Shown here in pieces: positions 45,841-64,000 of a stretch of DNA of 64,000 nucleotides. Positions within the stretch are counted from its first letter, which is position 1; each line of letters starts with the position of its first letter. Both the position numbers and the translations under genes were made by a program. The DNA is taken from assembly GCA_030674155.1 (NCBI GenBank), contig CM060318.1:67775488-67839487 (forward strand), given 5' to 3'. The notes under the pieces were generated by a model. The model did no database searches, was not told the origin of the DNA, and was given only the letters and a program-made list of their open reading frames with translations. The DNA is from Stramonita haemastoma. Taxonomy: Eukaryota; Mollusca; Gastropoda; Neogastropoda; Muricidae.

Positions 45841-46012
45841 TCTTTTATATCAAGGATAATAGAATAAGCACTCGTGTGCTTTTTTTCATCCAGTCCCCAT
45901 GTGTATGCAGTTGTGTAAACATTGTCATCTGTTCCCACCAGCACACAAAGGCCTATTCTTACGAAAGGCGGAACAGGATTTAATGTGTGTGCAAGATGTT
46001 CTGTGTGTTATG
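45841..46012 (-). mobile_element. S1 SINE, tail A plus core, truncated at a TG tract
   Basis: The minus strand has the core (CTTTGTGTGCTGGTGGGAAC), GGGGACTGGATGAAAAAAAG and tail ATTATCCTTGATATAAAAG. At the inner CACACAGAACATC position it passes into the (TG)n array at 46018 in place of the head. Confidence 0.7.
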
Positions 46013-46017
46013 TTATT

Positions 46018-46077
46018 AGTGTGTGTGTGTGTGTGTGGTGTGTGTGTGTATGTGCGTGCATGCGCACATGTGTGGTG

Positions 46078-46109
<32 letters not shown>

Positions 46110-46200
46110 GTGTGTGTGTGTGTGTTGTGTGGTGCTTGCTTGATTATTTGCATCCATAAAAGTGTTGTGTTGTGTGTGTGTGTGGTGTGTGTTGGGGCGT
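46018..46200. repeat. (TG)n arrays
   Basis: TG tract with GG and CG interruptions, starting where the S1 copy is cut off. Confidence 0.9.
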
Positions 46201-46204
46201 GCAT

Positions 46205-47920
46205 GTGTTGTGACTTACACATGCGGAACAGTTAATAATTTGATTAAGGCATTATCTTTAATGCACCATGTGATTCATGTAATGTGAAATCATCATGTCA
46301 CATGTTTTGCTATCATTGTATCAGTACGCTGGCTACCCCATATATTGGGAAATAACGACTGAACAAGTAAACCCTGTAGGGGCAGTGTGACTGTAGCTGT
46401 TGTTTACTTGGACACAGACTGCTCTATCATTGCTGGTTGTGTGATTTGCTGATGATCGAGCTCTAGGTTTGGATTGTTTCATAGTTAAGCAAGGGTAGTT
46501 CTTTTTTGTTTAAAACTTCTTTTTGTCCATTTAGCAGCATTTTTTTCAGATCTGTTCAATTTGTGTGGTGGTGTGTGTGTGTTGTGTGTTGTGTGTGTTG
46601 TGTGTTGTGTTCTTTGTGTCTGTGTCTCTGTGTGTGTGTTCTGTGTGTGTGTGTCTTGTTGCTGATGGGCATGCTCTCACCCACATGCTTCAGTATGATC
46701 ATTTATATTTTGCTTTTTTTGTGTGTGTCTATTCACATTTGTGCTAGTTTGTACCTTTACTTTTTGTGATTGTTCTATGTTGATTTTTTTGGTTGGTATT
46801 GAAAAAATCCCAGAGCTCAAAATAAAACAAAAAAGTGATATTTTGTGAGAATTCTTAACAAAATCAGGTTGTAAAATTGAACCAAAACAGTGTATATTAT
46901 ATATGTTGTTATCACTCATGTAACAGACAACAGTAGTTGCTGTCAAAGCGTTCAGCAATGAAGAAGAATATATATACACACAAAACTGACAACAGCCTCT
47001 CAAGGTCAAAGGCACACCTCACTGAACAGTATGTGAAGTTTCATTTCAGTGTAAAAGCAACAAATCATTCTTCAATGTTTAGCACACTATTGTTTGTCAG
47101 CAAAGGGAGTAAAGAAAGGAAGAAATAATCATAATATTACACATGTATAGAGATGAAACTGTAGACTGTGGGATCAAGCGTGAATCTCTCATTACACATG
47201 AAGCAGCTGGAGATAGAAAACTGAAGGCTGAAGAGCAAGAGGGATGGGGAGGGACTGGAGGGGTGGGATGGTGAGGGTAAAAAAAGTAGAGAAGCCCCCT
47301 CTATTGATTACAGCTTGAAGTGCCTGGGGAATGCACATGAATGTTTGATGTGTGCAGATGGTAGCCCCAGCAGATGACAGCGCGATTGATTCTCCCCCCT
47401 GGGACTAAGCAGAGTTGTCAGTCCAATAGTCATGGTGGCCGTCACTGTCGTCCTGACTATAGCAAAAGTTTTTCATCAGATGTGTTATGATTTGGACATG
47501 GCCCCAGCTGATGACACCCCTTGACTGCTGGATCAGTCTTTGTTGTCTCCAGAATCTTTCACACACTTTATATATTACCTGCTTCTGTGTGGACTGCCAT
47601 TCTACAGGAGGGAAACATCACAGCCGGCATCTCTATGTTTTTACACAAGGACCCAGCAATAACAAAAATATCCACAGTGAAGATGTAAAATGTCAAATTT
47701 TGTATGTCATTTGAAAAGTGCTGCAAAACAAGGTTCATCGAGAAAGACAGACTGATTTTGTTTGTCAGTTGTGAACAATGTAGGTTTCGATGCAAAAAAA
47801 CACAGTTATATAAACCTGTTGTACTACAAGGAAGGGAAAATCTGCCCAGTGTGTTAACAGTTGTAAGTGTTCCTGGACGTTATTGTTTTTTTTTTTTTTT
47901 ACATTCTTGAGCAACAGTCA
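46205..47920. other. Upstream region of the MICALL start-codon exon
   Basis: A TG tract at 46564-46650, an R6 remnant near 46920-46965 and otherwise unique AT-rich sequence. No exon recognised. A T20 run at 47885-47900 precedes the MICALL exon acceptor. Confidence 0.4.
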
Positions 47921-47984
47921 TCCAGCCTAGCTGTGAAGTAGTAGTGAGTTAATGATGGTGTGAGGGTGGACAGGAGGAACAACC

Positions 47985-63904
<15,920 letters not shown>

Positions 63905-64000
63905 GTATGTCTCGTAGCCTGGCTTCTCTCCCTTGCTTGTTGCTGTGGTCAGATTTTGGAGGGCTTTTTGAAAATCTATATATTATCTGTGTTTGTAGTG

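Overview
This window looks like nuclear DNA from a mollusc, most likely a marine gastropod. That is an inference from three things: spliceosomal genes with long introns, very dense (CA/TG)n, (GA/CT)n and TCTG microsatellites, and several tRNA-derived SINE families of the kind common in snail genomes. No species can be named from sequence alone. Nothing looks bacterial or viral.

Four protein-coding loci can be supported. (1) Positions 2-469 (+) are the acidic C-terminal end of an unidentified protein, followed by a long probable 3' UTR. (2) Positions 20631-11340 (-) hold a complete six-exon SAR1 gene for the COPII small GTPase (193 aa). All splice phases agree and all GTPase motifs are intact. 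(3) Positions 22822-26039 (+) hold a complete three-exon MRPS24 gene (mitoribosomal protein uS3m, 171 aa). SAR1 and MRPS24 are head-to-head and share a short promoter with two CCAAT boxes, a TGACGTA element and YY1-like motifs. (4) Positions 47985-63904 (+) hold a MICAL-like (MICALL) gene: CH domain over three exons, a linker exon, a 3.2-kb exon starting with half a LIM domain, and the start of a bMERB Rab-binding domain that runs off the window. Its exons need about eight single-base corrections to stay in frame, nearly all in homopolymers. This suggests consensus errors, although decay of the gene is not excluded.

The rest is transposable-element and simple-repeat territory. SAR1 introns carry three short elements with piggyBac-like ends (CCCT-type inverted repeats at TTAA): 12614-13732, 15166-15471 and 18159-18639. 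At least five tRNA-headed SINE types are present. The most abundant (S1) occurs with two alternative 3' tails, and one of those tails (tail B) also occurs behind a different tRNA-like head. A long tRNA-headed composite of about 0.82-0.87 kb is present twice in opposite orientations. Decayed LINE pieces lie at 29.4-29.6 kb (reverse transcriptase), 52.5-53.3 kb (RNase H plus C-terminal zinc motif) and 63.4-63.6 kb (C-terminus). From 30.8 to 48 kb there is no recognisable coding exon. Three CpG-richer patches there are candidate upstream promoters or 5' exons of MICALL.

Biologically, SAR1 (ER export), MRPS24 (mitochondrial translation) and MICALL (endosomal recycling and actin) are unrelated housekeeping genes. 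The only arrangement with a likely regulatory meaning is the shared SAR1/MRPS24 promoter. No single novel multi-gene system was found. The most unusual material is the modular SINE set, the cluster of piggyBac-like elements in SAR1, and the half-LIM MICALL.
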